Positions 1 to 12,333 of a stretch of DNA of 64,000 nt are shown in pieces. Origin of the DNA: Omphiscola glabra (lineage: Eukaryota; Mollusca; Gastropoda; Lymnaeidae). Positions within the stretch are counted from its first letter, which is position 1. Every line of letters begins with the position of its first letter. The notes under the pieces were generated by a model. It had not been told where the DNA came from, made no database searches, and saw nothing but the letters and a program-made list of their open reading frames with translations. The DNA is taken from NCBI GenBank assembly GCA_964017045.1, contig OZ024809.1, forward strand, positions 26,714,618 to 26,778,617. The letters run 5' to 3'. The position numbers and the translations under genes are program-made.

Positions 1-126
1 CCATCGGAAAACACACATACACTACAGTTACAAAGTATCAACGAAATTAAGTGTGTGGTTGGGGTCGCCACAACATGAGGAACGGTATGAAAAGGGTCGC
101 GGCATCAGGAAGGCTGAGAACCACTG
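1..126 (-). mobile_element. SPIN-like hAT MITE, truncated by the window edge
   Basis: The visible part runs from the internal CCATCGGAAAACAC motif to the terminal inverted repeat ending GAGAACCACTG at 126. It is followed by ATCTAAAA, the expected position of the 8-bp target duplication. The sequence matches the other five copies in this window (16653, 25538, 26656, 54892, 62590). The left end lies outside the window. Confidence 0.75.
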
Positions 127-576
127 ATCTAAAACATTAGCTTCATGGACAATGGACGGTATTTTTTTTCTTCTCCAAATCTAGTCCCAGTATTGATTGT
201 GTTTTAGGATTACTGAAAATTTGTGACATTTTTAATTTTTTGAACGCATTCCTGTTCTTAATGCAAACATGCAGACGTTTTTTTTTTCTCACTGATAAAT
301 TATCATTGAACCAACGAGCGGAATAGACCTGATGTGGAGTCAGTGAAAGCGATAATGCTCACACACTACAAAATGAAGAATATGACTTGCTCGGATTTGC
401 ATAGTTACAAGACCTCTTAAGAAATGAACTGTTGTCAAAAGTAGCTCGTTTTGAGAAGTATGTTTAAATGCTTAATTAGTTTCAAAGGTATGTATACGAT
501 TTATTTCAATGTTGTAGTTATTTTTTTTTAAATTTCAGACTAAAAGTTTTGTATATCTTAAATTAAGTTTAATTTT
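127..576. other. AT-rich single-copy sequence
   Basis: No frame, RNA gene or repeat was recognised; there are several T runs. Confidence 0.6.
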
Positions 577-989
577 GAAATGTCCTCCTTTGAAAATGAA
601 ATGTCCTCCTTTGAAAATGAAATGTCCTCCTTTGAAAATGAAATGTCCTCCTTTGAAAATGAAATGTCCTCCTTTGAAAATGAAATGTCCTCCTTTGAAA
701 ATGAAATGTCCTCCTTTGAAAATGAAATGTCCTCCTTTGAAAATGAATGTCCTCCTTTGAAAATGAAATGTCCTCCTTTGAAAATGAAATGTCCTCCTTT
801 GAAAATGAAATGTCCTCCTTTGAAAATGAAATGTCCTCCTTTGAAAATGAAATGTCCTCCTTTGAAAATGAAATGTCCTCCTTTGAAAATGAAATGTCCT
901 CCTTTGAAAATGAAATGTCCTCCTTTGAAAATGAAATGTCCTCCTTTGAAAATGAAATGTCCTCCTTTGAAAATGAAATGTCCTCCTTT
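577..989 (+). repeat. 21-bp minisatellite, about 19 copies
   Basis: The unit contains GAAATGTCCTCCTTTGAAAA and repeats almost perfectly. One unit at about 744 is 2 bp short. Because 21 is divisible by three, several frames stay open on both strands; these are not genes. Confidence 0.97.
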
Positions 990-2919
990 TCCGACATTTT
1001 CAATATTAAATGTCTCTTTTTTTCCATTTTGCATCCGACAATTCTAGTTTTACCCCACTGCCATTTCTGGAAATCTGATCAAACTTTGGGCCGACCGGCG
1101 CTGATCCGACACCATCTCATAAAGGGCAAAGAGCTCTTAGTTCTGATGAGTAATAGTTAGACAGTGGTGCTTTTTTTTTAACGTGAAGCATAATTGATCA
1201 AATTTGTTTTGTTTAAAGTGTAGTATTGTAGTGAGTATTTTAGTGAGCCACCTGATTGTGTGACACTGGGCAGTGCTTATCCATTTGTTTTGTTCATGGC
1301 TTTGTTTAATGCGTTATACAATTTAGCGCATTGCTCTCAAGGAATGGATGGACGAGTGCTTCCAGTTTCTAAATCACACGCTTGTCTGCTATCATCTGGC
1401 TCATCATGCGTGACACACTTTCCTTTAGACGCCATGCGGCAGGTTAGGCTTAGGTGTTTATGGAGCTCAGACCGGCAGGCGAGGTAATTTAGCTAACACT
1501 ATATGCTGTTATTTTTGGTTACGGCACTACTCATCGAATGATTTGGTTTTGAAAGGACCCATCTTTTTATATTAAATTAATGAATTAGGGTCCCGAAGGT
1601 TTCAGTGGGTCACACCGACGAGCCAAGTTAATAAAAAATGATCCGTTCCAGACCAGCCAATAACTCATTTCCGTTCTTCATTTCAATACCAGAAGGCGTC
1701 TGGTAACGCCATTATCAATTGTCCAAGGACAGTAACTGCAGCTCTACACTGAGCAGGCTACACGTATGACTCCCTTGAATAATATTTTTTGTTTTATTCT
1801 ACAACACCTCATTACCAAAAGTAGTTACACCTTTATGTCTAATTATATCAGATTCGATCTAGCGTTCTACCGACAGTAGCGACGAAAGTGCTGAAATATA
1901 TTTCAAGAATAACGACGCCCTATGTGCTGTCTACGCCTTTGTTATCGTAGACTGGTGATGGCTAAAGTGTTGTTTTTCCCTTGCTGAAAATGTTTCGCTT
2001 TTAAATGAAAATCAGTGTTTATATATTTTTTTTTAATAGCAACCATTTTTTTTTCTATTCTTTTGAGGAACATTTTGCTACTCCTTTTAGACAATTAAAT
2101 CATTTCGCACATAAACATACGATTGGACGGCGGCGACTATAATGGGTTCGGATCTTTTAATTTTAACTAGTTTGCAGCACTTTTTATCTCAACCTCCCGC
2201 TTCGGTGATGTCATCAAAATCGGGATCTTCCCCACTGAAAGATTTGCTAAGTAAACTTTGTACACAATTTATATTCTGAACGTTTTTTTGTTGGTTTTTT
2301 TTTTCGTTTTTTTTTTTTGCAATGTAATATTTAATGTAGTGTTTAATTGAATGTTTTACTGTTTTTTAACGGGTGAAGAATTCACAAGCAAAATGTGATG
2401 TTGTTCTCAAATAAAATGTATTTTTAATGTGATGATGGGTTTAGAAAAAAAATGCCGTATTATGCCACATTTTTTAGAACACATAGCACTACCAATTTGG
2501 CAACCCCTGATCTAAATTCTAAAGTGTCCTCAGAGGTTGTCGCTTTCGGCCACTCTAGGAGCTGCACGCGACTCGCTGACCACTAGCTTGAGTTCTGTGC
2601 ATTAAATTATCGTTCTCGTGGCCTTGACGTTTGTTGCTGTTGTTGTTGTTTCTGAGATACAAAATGGCAGACGACAGCCGAATTGGAACGGAGCATTTCT
2701 AGAGGCTTCCTCTACCTATCGTTGATCATGTTAATGTCTTCCATAGTTTAGCATTTATTCTTGGAGTTGATCAATCTCTTTGTTTCACCGTGGCTATTTA
2801 TCATTGTCCTGACGGATTCTTAGGTTAAGATTCCTTACGTTGTTTAATATTTGATATTTGTTAATGCACGTGTGTATTTGATGAACCGTCGCAGCTAAAC
2901 GACTGTACCAATCAGACCC

Positions 2920-2920
<1 letters not shown>
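990..2920. other. single-copy sequence without recognised genes
   Basis: Contains a 75-codon frame at 1260 with no recognisable product, T runs at 2285-2320 and a short GTTGTTGTT tract at 2628-2650. At about 2495-2511 the sequence TTTGGCAACCCCTG looks like one end of a hAT element, but no partner end was found. Confidence 0.55.

Positions 2921-2951
<31 letters not shown>
2921..2951. repeat. (TA)n microsatellite
   Basis: About 15 TA dinucleotides in a row. Confidence 0.95.
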
Positions 2952-2952
<1 letters not shown>

Positions 2953-3228
2953 CCTTTGAGATGCAACATTTGACCAAACACTGACAGAGCTAAACGTGTA
3001 TAAAAAATATCGTTAATATTCCACGTTTTTTCATGAGTGTCAAGCGTTGACATACCCCCCTCCCCACCGCACTTTGTGTGCACATTTAAAAACATTTTTT
3101 TTAAACTGGGCATGTGTGCTTGATTTATTTAATGTATGCGCCGTATAAGATTTTACTGTTAGTGCTGTTTTAAAAATTAAGTAATTTCCTTAAATAAATT
3201 TGACGTTTTTAATTTTCTGTATCAAATG

Positions 3229-3795
3229 TTATTATTATTTGTAGTTTTCTATAGCGTGGTACCCCAGCCTAGGGCTGGGCTCACCACGCTGTACATATAA
3301 TTTAGGAAACATAATCATGAACTTTAAAAAATAATTTAATTTACATTAATTTAAAAAAAAAGTGTTTTCGCTTCAACCATTCCATAACTATTTACACGTG
3401 AAGCCATGGACGGCACTCAGCAGCATCGTTTAACGGTCAGAGGGGGAATCACGCGGATAGTAGAGTTTAAAGAGATGTGTTTTGAGTGTAGTTTTGAAGG
3501 CTGTGATGTTTGATATATTGCGGATGTGTAGTGGAAGAGAATTCCATTGTTTGGGTGCACAGTAAGAGAAAGATCGTTCACCGTATGTTTTTGTGCGAGT
3601 CCTGGGGACAGAAAGAATACGCGCGTCTGCGGAGGAGCGAAGCTGTCGAAGGGGTAAATAGACAGAAATAAGTTCGGTTACATAGGAAGGGCAGGAATTC
3701 AAGAAAAAATTATGGCAGAGAACAGAGAGTTTATAGTCAATCCGTGCTTGTACAGGGAGCCAATGAAGTTAATGAAGTAGTGGTGTGACGTGACC
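3229..3795 (-). mobile_element. 5'-truncated non-LTR retrotransposon (LINE) 3' end, copy 1
   Basis: On the minus strand the remnant frame contains HWLPVQARIDYKLSVL, then RTRTKTYGERSF and CAPKQWNSLPLHIR, then FKTTLKTHLF. This is the conserved C-terminus of CR1/L2-group LINE ORF2 proteins, downstream of the reverse-transcriptase core. A stop interrupts the frame near 3774, so it is dead. The 3' UTR at 3250-3292 holds a strong hairpin (AGCGTGGT pairing with ACCACGCT) and the copy ends in an ATAAT-type tail. The clade assignment within LINEs is uncertain. Confidence 0.8.
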
Positions 3796-3964
3796 CATGT
3801 TTAAATTAAGCGAAAGGTGTCCTTCACTCATTTGAATAGAGATTTTTGTTTGTGTAAAGGATACAATTACTTCAATGACGGTTGTCACAATAATATTTAA
3901 TATTCTTATAATAGAATACCTTCGTGCAGTCTACCGCGCCCCCGCCATCCCCCCCCTCCCCCCC

Positions 3965-4172
3965 TCCCCCCAAACGGTTGTCCGCGGACCGTCGGCACAA
4001 TCCGCGAATCTTTCGTTTCCGGTCCGCGAATCTTTCGTTTCCGGTCCGCGAATCTTTCGTTTCCGGTCCACACAATATTGATGGTCAAATAAAAAGAAAA
4101 AAAAATAATTGATAAACCTGGATCTGGTTCCTAGTGCAATTTCGAAACTTGTCAATCGGTCTGTCAAACTAT
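3965..4172 (+). mobile_element. diverged copy of the 5784 MITE with an internal triplication
   Basis: The order of motifs follows the element at 5784: a GTCCGC..GACCGTCGGCAC region, then AATAAAAAGAAAA, then CCTGGATCTGGTTCC and a GTCAATCGGTC end. The segment at about 3999-4068 is a 22-bp unit (core CCGCGAATCTTTCGTTTCC) repeated three times, where the other copy has a single version. No clear ends or target duplication were found. Confidence 0.55.
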
Positions 4173-5147
4173 AAAGTTTAGGAAAGGTTGTCTACTCGTG
4201 TTGGTGTAGAGCGTAATTTTCGTTGTTTTGTTTTAAATTAAGGGTTCATACTAGCTGTTACCATTTCGCTATAGCTCGTGTCAAGTGGAACGCTTGGGTG
4301 TTTGCCGTTTCTTGTGAGCGACCACATCACGAAGCTCAGCCTTCTCCCCCACCTCGGCCCTGACTCTCGTATTCATGTCTTCCGTCTCCGGCCAATTTGA
4401 AGCTTTGTCAAGGCCGTGACCCGTGACCGCGCATTATTTAAGTTTGGCTCATCTCTTCAATTATTCAAGAAAGCCCTCGTTCGGCAGCTCGGAGAATAGC
4501 ATTAGCGTTATCCGAAAAGTTAGCCCTGCTCACGCCCCCCTTCCCTGCCCCCTTCCCTGCCCCCTTCCCTGCCCCCATCCCTGCCCCCCATCCCTTCCCA
4601 GCTTGTGCTATCTTTAGTGTTATGATCTTAATGATAGCAATCTGATATGCATTATGTACCGACTCCATTTGAGCTGAACCCCGATAAGCCGAAAGTCTGA
4701 AAGATTTGTTGGGCCCCCTCCCCACCATTACCCACCACGTCCAACCCCGCCTACCCGGCTGCACATAAACGCTAATATATGTCTTTTTCTTTAATTTAAA
4801 AAAACAACGTTTACAGTTATTATAATTAAGTTAACATATAAAGTAGGTGGTAGAATCCAATGGGAAATCAGGGTGGTGGTAATGTAAGAAGCCTAAAGGT
4901 AGGTGCCTTTCAGTTTGATGCGTATCCTAAGCAATACACCAATCATTTACTTATGAAGAGTTCTGGACTCTAGGTGACGAGTCTGTAAGAGTATTGAACG
5001 TTAAAAAGATAATTTTTGAAATGTACAAAGTGTTTCTTTTCTTTTACTGTTACTGTTAGTTCGTTGGCTCAACAACAAAGATACATTTCGTAATGTACAT
5101 ACTTATTCACTTTTAATTAGGTATTTCAGCCATGTTCAGTCTTCAAA
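4173..5147. other. region between the two LINE copies
   Basis: Apart from the C-rich 12-bp repeat at 4534, nothing is identifiable. The opposite-strand frame at 4465-4764 is driven by that repeat. Confidence 0.55.
4534..4592 (+). repeat. 12-bp C-rich tandem repeat
   Basis: The unit CCCCCTTCCCTG recurs about five times, with CCATCC variants at the end. Confidence 0.85.
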
Positions 5148-5604
5148 ATTTTCTATTGGTCTGCCCTTCATATCTAACCGAAATTCTCTCTGTCTATTCA
5201 CCCCTTCGACAGCTTCGCTCCTCCGCAGACGATCGTATTCTTTCTGTCCCTAAGACTCGCACAAAAACATACGGTGAAAGATCTTTCTCTTACTGTGCCC
5301 CCAAACAATGGAATTCTCTTCCACTACACATCAGAAATATATCAACCATCACAGCCTTCAAAACTGCACTCAAAACACACCTCTTTAAACTTTACTATCC
5401 TGACTGATTCCCCCTCTGAAAGTTAAACGATGCTGCTGAGTGCCGTCCATGGCTTCACATGTAAATTGTTATGGAATGGTTGGTTTTTAATTTATATTTT
5501 TTAAGTTCATTTTAATTTGCATGTACAGCGTGGTGAGCCCAGCCCTAGGCTGGGGTACCACGCTATAGAAAACTACCCATAATAATAATAATAATAATAA
5601 TAAT
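5148..5604 (+). mobile_element. 5'-truncated LINE 3' end, copy 2
   Basis: The same C-terminal tail is encoded on the plus strand (RTKTYGERSFSYCAPKQW, NSLPLHIRNIS, FKTALKTHLF), stopping at about 5407. A 3' UTR follows with the same hairpin at 5527-5565 and an (AAT)n tail at 5579-5604. It faces copy 1 as an inverted repeat about 1.4 kb apart. The frame is open across this fragment, suggesting a younger insertion than copy 1. Confidence 0.82.
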
Positions 5605-5783
5605 ATTACTGTGCGCATTAAAAAAATCATATATATGTTATTATATTTTGTATTTTTTCAATTGACATGGCAACAAGGAAGTCTTCATGATTCATGATAA
5701 AATAATGATAAAAAATGATAAAATAATGAATTATTGTGTGTCGTCGCACTCATGAAATGTTTGCACACACTAATTGCCTTGTA

Positions 5784-5969
5784 CAGCGTTCCCCCAATGC
5801 TGGTCAGCAGACCGACACTAGTCCGTGAGCCTTACGTTGTCGGTCCGCACAAATGGACTATTTATGATCCAATAAAAAGAAAATATAATTTTTAAAAACC
5901 TGGCACCGGTCCTTGGTGCGGTTTGAAAACGTGTTCACCGGTCCACGCATACTTTTTTTGGAAACAGTG
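5784..5969 (+). mobile_element. hAT-like MITE (186 bp)
   Basis: The ends CAGCGTTCCCCCAA and, reversed, CACTGTTTCCAAAA are imperfect inverted repeats. The flanks GCCTTGTA and GTCTAGTA match at 6 of 8 positions. The interior (GGTCCGCACAA, CAATAAAAAGAAAA, CCTGGCACCGGTCC) is shared with the fragment at 3965-4172. Confidence 0.7.
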
Positions 5970-6569
5970 GTCTAGTAGATCCCTATCATGTTGTTTCCGC
6001 CTTCTGCAACATCCTGCTGACCAGCATTGACAAGAATAATTCCTCTGTTACAAACGTGCATGCCCAACACCGGAAACTTTTAGCGCATCTGATATTGATT
6101 GGGAGCCTAGTGGTATTGTGGATGTGTCTTAAACATAAAAAAAACTTCCCCTACTCTCTCTCTTCTTTCGCTTCCTCCCCCTCTCTTTTTTCTCACATCC
6201 CTAGAGGTCGCCATTATCAACCAGGACAATATTTTTTAACTCTGTCTTCTGTCAACGTGCATACAATCTAGGCAATTAGGATTTATTGCTTTCGTCAACC
6301 AAATGTCTTCTTCGTAAATGAGCACTCTAGTGTGACCGACACAATAAATTAGTAATTTTCCACCATAATAGCTACAGATAACTAACGAATTTTCAAATGC
6401 GATGCGATGCTGCGGCGTCTGGGTATCGTACAAGAATTATCCGACTTTGATTCTGGATTTTTATAAAAACAAATTATATGATTCCATGATATTATATTTT
6501 GTAAAGCCACACGTGCAGTAAGATCTGTAATGGAAGTCGACCCTTTCTGCAATGTATATTTCCAGAATT
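5970..6569. other. single-copy sequence
   Basis: No gene recognised. Pyrimidine-rich at 6150-6200. Confidence 0.55.
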
Positions 6570-7542
6570 AGTTCCGGTTAGTCCAGTGATAGGCAACCCG
6601 CATGGTCTAGTTCCGGTTAGTCCAGTGATAGGCAACCCGCATGGTCTAGTTCCGGTTAGTCCAGTGATAGGCAACCTGCATGGTCTAGTTCCGGTTAGTC
6701 CAGTGATAGGCAACCTGCATGGTCTAGTTCCGGTTAGTCCAGTGATAGGCAACCCGCATGGTCTAGTTCCGGTTCGTCCAGTGATCGGCAACCCGCATGG
6801 TCTAGTTCCGGTTAGTACAGTGATCGGCAACCCGCATGGTCTAGTTCCGGTTAGTCCAGTGATCGGCAACCCGCATGGTCTAGTTCCGGTTAGTCCAGTG
6901 ATAGGCAACCCGCATGGTCTAGTTCCGGTTAGTCCAGTGATAGGCAACCCGCATGGTCTAGTTCCGGTTAGTCCAGTGATAGGCAACCCGCATGGTCTAG
7001 TTCCGGTTAGTCCAGTGATAGGCAACCCGCATGGTCTAGTTCCTGTTAGTCCAGTGATAGGCAACTCGCATGGTCTAGTTCCGGTTAGTCCAGTGATCGG
7101 CAACCCGCATGGTCTAGTCCCGGTTAGTCCAGCGAAAGGCAACCCGCATGGTCTAGTTCCGGTTAGTCCAGTGATCGGCAACCCGCGTGGTCTATTCCGG
7201 TTAGTCCAGTGATCGGCAACCCGCATGGTCTAGTTCCGGTTAGTCCAGTGATCGGCAACCCACATGGTCTAGTTCCGGTTATTCCAGTGATCGGCAACCC
7301 GCATGGTCTAGTTCCGGTTAGTCCAATGATCGGCAACCCGCATGGTCTAGTTCCGGTTAGATCAGGGATTCGGCAACCCGCATGGTCTAGTTCCGGTTAG
7401 TCCAGTGATCGGCAACCCGCATGGTCTAGTTCCGGTTAGTCCAGTGATCGGAAACCCGCATGGTCTAGTTCCGGTTAGTTCAGTGATCGGCAACCCGCAT
7501 GGTCTAGTTCCGGTTAGTCCAGTGATAGGCAACCCGCATGCA
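6570..7542 (+). repeat. 39-bp minisatellite, about 25 copies
   Basis: Each unit contains GGTCTAGTTCCGGTTAGTCC then AGTGATAGGCAACCCGCAT. A main variant has ATCGG instead of ATAGG, and these cluster in the second half. A unit near 7160-7200 has lost a base, shifting the frame. Long frames on both strands are explained by the 13-codon period. Confidence 0.97.
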
Positions 7543-9461
7543 TCTTTTTGAAGAAATATTTCTACTTTTTCTTTTATAATGATATCCATTAAAAAATTCT
7601 CAGCATTTATAATTTATAAAAATTGCTCATAGCTCAAAAAGGCTGCGGTCCCCTGGGCTGGCTGAAAGTGTGAATATTTCGTCCTGTAACAGCACATCCC
7701 CGTGGTATTGAAATCTCGGCAATGAACAATACCATTGACACCATTTCTGTACAGCCGACAGTGTACTTGCTAGCTATGAACCCATTATGGCGATAGTAGG
7801 CAATTCTGCGACGTGTCACAGCTGTCGCCCAGGAGAAGAAAAAAACCAAAATTCATCAGGATTGATAGATTGTCTCTCGATGATATCCAACACTCCTTGT
7901 GGATGTACTAATGGCATTAGCACACGTTCAGTGTCTGCGTTGCCGTGTTCATATTCATGTTCAAATATAAATATGTATCCTATTTTGTGTACGCGCTGGT
8001 GTTACCAATCGAGCGTGGTTAACGCCTTGCAGACTGAGTTGATCGCTTTATTGTAAAGTGAGTTGCGTACGTATCAATCATTAATACGCGATTTTCTGAA
8101 ATCTGAAAAGTCCACAGTAAGTTAGAAGTGTTTGCTACTCCCCTATAATTTTCTGAAAACCGCATGTTCTATTAGTGTTGTTTGCTAGTTCGCTGAATTA
8201 GTCTGGCTCAATAGGGAAAAAAAAAGAATATATCTTATATATATATATATACATTACGCTTCTGTTGTGACTCGTGGACTGTTTCCTAATGGACTGCTTC
8301 CTAATCAGCGAATTGGGTATTAAGAGTATTGAGTATATTACACATAATTATAAATTTTTGAAAGGAAGTACGTTTCAGTAATGAGTTCAATTGCGCGCAA
8401 AATATTATTTCCGATAACTGCGAAAAAAGAATTTTTTTTTAGATAACGCAACTGGCGCGTAATATTTTCTCTTCGGAAATTCGGAAAATGAAATCGTCTC
8501 ACTTTAAGTATGGTGTAAAATATTCGGTTTAAAAGTGGTTGGGATATCAGAATATTTAAAATAGTTCATGGGCGTGAAATAAAAAGTGTGCAGTGACGTA
8601 TCATGGGGGAAGTTGTATAGCAAAATTGGGATTCTTATATGTGCTTTACTTGAGTTAATGTTTTTGTAAGTAACTTTAGTAAACGGGAAGTTCACGCGTT
8701 GCTATCGCCAATGTTTGGCGGGCTAGATCTAGTATATATGTATGCCATGCATGGCGTCACAATTGTGACTCCGCCACCTAAATTCTGAAATAATCTTGTA
8801 ATAAAAGTGAAACTTTCTGTGATTTCTGGAGTGACGGGCTCCCCGTTCATGCTGCGTGTTTATTAAGAGTAAGAGGCTGTCACGACCCGTTGTTTGGGAC
8901 TGACATTGTTATGCAAACTGCACCCAGCGTGTGTTGGGTCAATATTTATGGCCGTCCCACCGTGGGCTGGACAAAGTAAAGGGAGATAAAACTCCCTGAG
9001 GGCGATGGTTAGTAATGCTGGTGTGGCCTGGTCTCACGAGGCATATGACAGATGTGGTCTTTTTTTCCACTGGCGTAATGAGAAGCGTTGGACTGCAGAC
9101 AACCAGTGTTCGTTCAGTCGTAGGTTTCGGAGGCTATGTGAGATTTGTGTTGGACTTACTTTAAGTGATTATGAGATTATTGATTTCCATTGATTATTCT
9201 GATTTTACTGTGGATATCCAACACTGATCCAATTGTAGTTTAAAGGAGATTCATTGAAACATATTTGGACGCAAGGTGGTAAAACTGTATCCGAAACTTA
9301 TCATCCTTCTTGTCAAATTGGGGATTGGGGGTGGGTAAAATTAACTTTAGAATTTGTTTTTAGTAAATGTAAAAAAAGACATAGTTTATAATTTTTTCCT
9401 TCAGATTATTATTTTTATTGACAAAGGCTCTCACACCTGACGTCGTGTTTGTGGATGTTCA
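7543..9461. other. single-copy sequence with weak open frames
   Basis: Overlapping frames of 71 codons (7634-7849, minus) and 89 codons (7787-8056, plus) match nothing I recognise and have no clear splice context. A short (TA)n lies at 8237-8251. Confidence 0.5.
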
Positions 9462-9616
9462 GTTTCTCACTAGCTCCATGATAGTAGTGCACCATGGTGG
9501 CCCACATTTCTCTCCTACCGCTTATGCTGGCTTCGGCTGTTGTTTCTCACTAGCTCCATGATAGAAGTGTGCCATGGTGGCCCACATTTCTCTCCCACCG
9601 CTTATGCTGGCTTCTA
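9462..9616 (+). repeat. 80-bp direct duplication
   Basis: Two copies start GTTTCTCACTAGCTCCATGA at 9462 and 9542 and run through CCGCTTATGCTGGCTTC with a few substitutions. Confidence 0.9.
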
Positions 9617-9912
9617 TTGTGCATCTGACTAATTTCTTTTGAAATCTTGCATTATATAAAGACACATTTAATTCTGGCTTTTTGGATTTCAGGGCAAGCC
9701 CGATTCGGATTAAGCGCATGTCTTTGTGTCTATTTAATCTTGTCAAGTCGCTTTAAGACCTCGTGCCATGTGAATGGAGCGGCTGTGCTTAGGTCCTAAA
9801 AAACATTTGTCTTAACTTTATTTGCATTCAGCCATCTATAAGTGCATCTTGTTGAAACAAGAGATTTGGACCATGTGGAGCGGAGATTTAAGTTGTTTAA
9901 GATACAACAATG

Positions 9913-10470
<558 letters not shown>

Positions 10471-10479
10471 CATACCCCC

Positions 10480-10664
10480 CAGGGCCGGCCCTAACAGTTG
10501 CGGGGCCCTATGCGAAACGGATTGCTCGGGGCCCAGTCTGGGTAGGGATAAGGATAATAAGTGAAAATTAAGATTTTGTAATAGAAAATAAATTCGCGCG
10601 GGGCCTATGAAAGTGCTGGGCCCATTGCGGCCGCATCGGTTGCAATGGCCTAAAGCCGGCCCTG
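10480..10664 (+). mobile_element. hAT MITE with CAGGGCCGGC ends (185 bp), copy 1
   Basis: The element starts CAGGGCCGGC and ends GCCGGCCCTG, which are reverse complements. Both flanks read ATACCCCC, a perfect 8-bp target duplication. It has the same length (185 bp) as the copy at 23962, which lies in the opposite orientation. There is no coding capacity. It inserted at the edge of the tetranucleotide microsatellite. Confidence 0.9.
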
Positions 10665-12333
10665 ATACCCCCCTACCCGCTGGGTCGAATGGTTTATTCG
10701 ATCATGCTTTTGGAAAAAGAAAAAAGTTTCATTTTATTTAACTTGACTTGAAAAAAAAAAGTTGTGTGTGTGTGTGGGGGGGGGGGTGTTGTCTTTCACG
10801 GTTGGACTTGTCTATATGAGACCGTGGTTAGGAGCCAACAGTGCTGTGTGCGTACTATTTTTGTTTGTCTTCTCCTGTCTATGCATAGCGTTAGTCTTTT
10901 AGGATGCAGTTGCAGTACTTTTACAAGTACAAGCTTTTATTTAGCTTTCAGTTTTTTCCGGGTCCAATCTTGTACCTCAACGTTCGACCTGTTGCCTTCG
11001 TCCGATGGACTTGAACGTTTGCATGGTTACTCAGTCCTGGTGACAATGCAACGCTTCGTGATTAGTAGGTCACATGGACCTACGAGGACCATTGAGTGAC
11101 CTCTGCGGGTCAAATTTTGCGTCTCAATTTTGACCCACTTCCTGATCTCTAGTGGAGCTGAAACAAAGAACACTGAGTTCATGGCCACCCCACGCTTTTT
11201 TGGTCATGTGACTGTAACAGCTCTGAAGTTTTGGGGGACACTTATTTTTAACATTTTAGCAAGTTTTTTGGGAAAACATGATTTTTCTTCAAATGTATAA
11301 ACCGTTTTATTCATTCTTCATTAGTTTTAGTAGATACCACCTTCTCTTACAGTAGAAATATATAAAATAAGCAAGTAAAGCGCATAATTTGAATTTCCAG
11401 TTTTATGAAACTCTCCCCCCCCTCCCCCAATCACACATTTTTTCCGCCCAAATTTTCTTTTGAATCTTAACGTTTCATTAGTATTTCTATCATAGCTAGA
11501 ATTCTTAAGAGACGTTACTCGTAATGACCAACCTGCAGCCAGTTGTAGGAACATATCAAAGACATTTGACATGTGGAATAATCATATCCACGGTGATGGT
11601 TCTTTTTTTTAATGACGTGTACCTTGAGTATCGCACAGTGCCGATTACAAGGTGGAGACGTATACATACGCCGCACTGACAACTGTCTTCATCGGGCGAA
11701 GCTCAATTACACGGACCCGGCGAGCCGGCTCTTGGGAAGCCAGATTGGTACCTATTGATGCTTTGTCTACCACTGTAAGCTTCCTATTAGTATTTCACAT
11801 GTGCATACAAGTAAGTTTCCGGAATACAACGTACACACTATTTTTTACAGAAAGTGTGGCCCCTGGTGGTCATTGGCTGATTTAGTATTTATCCCCCCCC
11901 CCCCCTTTTTTTTTTCCCCGTCAACATCACACCCAGGTGGATATCGCCAAAAATGTTACCGCCACCTTCCACTAAAAAAGAACCCCTCTTCATATTGCTC
12001 ATCTATGAATCTAGCACTCGTGTTAAGGTGATATTAATCGTAATGTGTCTATCTTCAACCACACCACAACGTTGTGAATAGCGCTTCATTTTGTTCCGTA
12101 TTATAACTATGTCACTTTTCGTATGCACACAAAATAAAAATGAAGGAAGGATCGTAATAAGACATAAAATAGAATTTTTACAATAGATGTAGCTGTGATG
12201 TATGGCATTGTGCTTTGAACATCCTTGTGGTTCTATCGTGTCTGAAAATTGATTTTTCTTTTCCCTTGGTGTGACAAACAAGTTTTAACCAGTTGATTCC
12301 TAACATTTTGTGGTCACTTCCTCTAGATAAACT
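10665..12333. other. single-copy sequence
   Basis: Contains a GT/G run at 10762-10788, CT/C runs at 11415-11427 and 11892-11918, and a 77-codon frame at 11652 without a known product. At 11776 a GTAAGC follows a reasonably GC-balanced stretch, but no exon can be defended. Confidence 0.5.

Noticed and set aside
2443..2511. Possible hAT element ending TTTGGCAACCCCTG
   Set aside because: No matching 5' end or target duplication could be found upstream.
6492..7226. 244-codon minus-strand frame with Pro/Gly/Thr repeats, plus the plus-strand frames
   Set aside because: The frame exists because the 39-bp unit is 13 codons long; all overlapping frames are equally open and there is no flanking coding signal.
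7634..8056. Opposing 71- and 89-codon frames
   Set aside because: No recognisable domain, no splice sites worth defending, and frames on both strands overlap.
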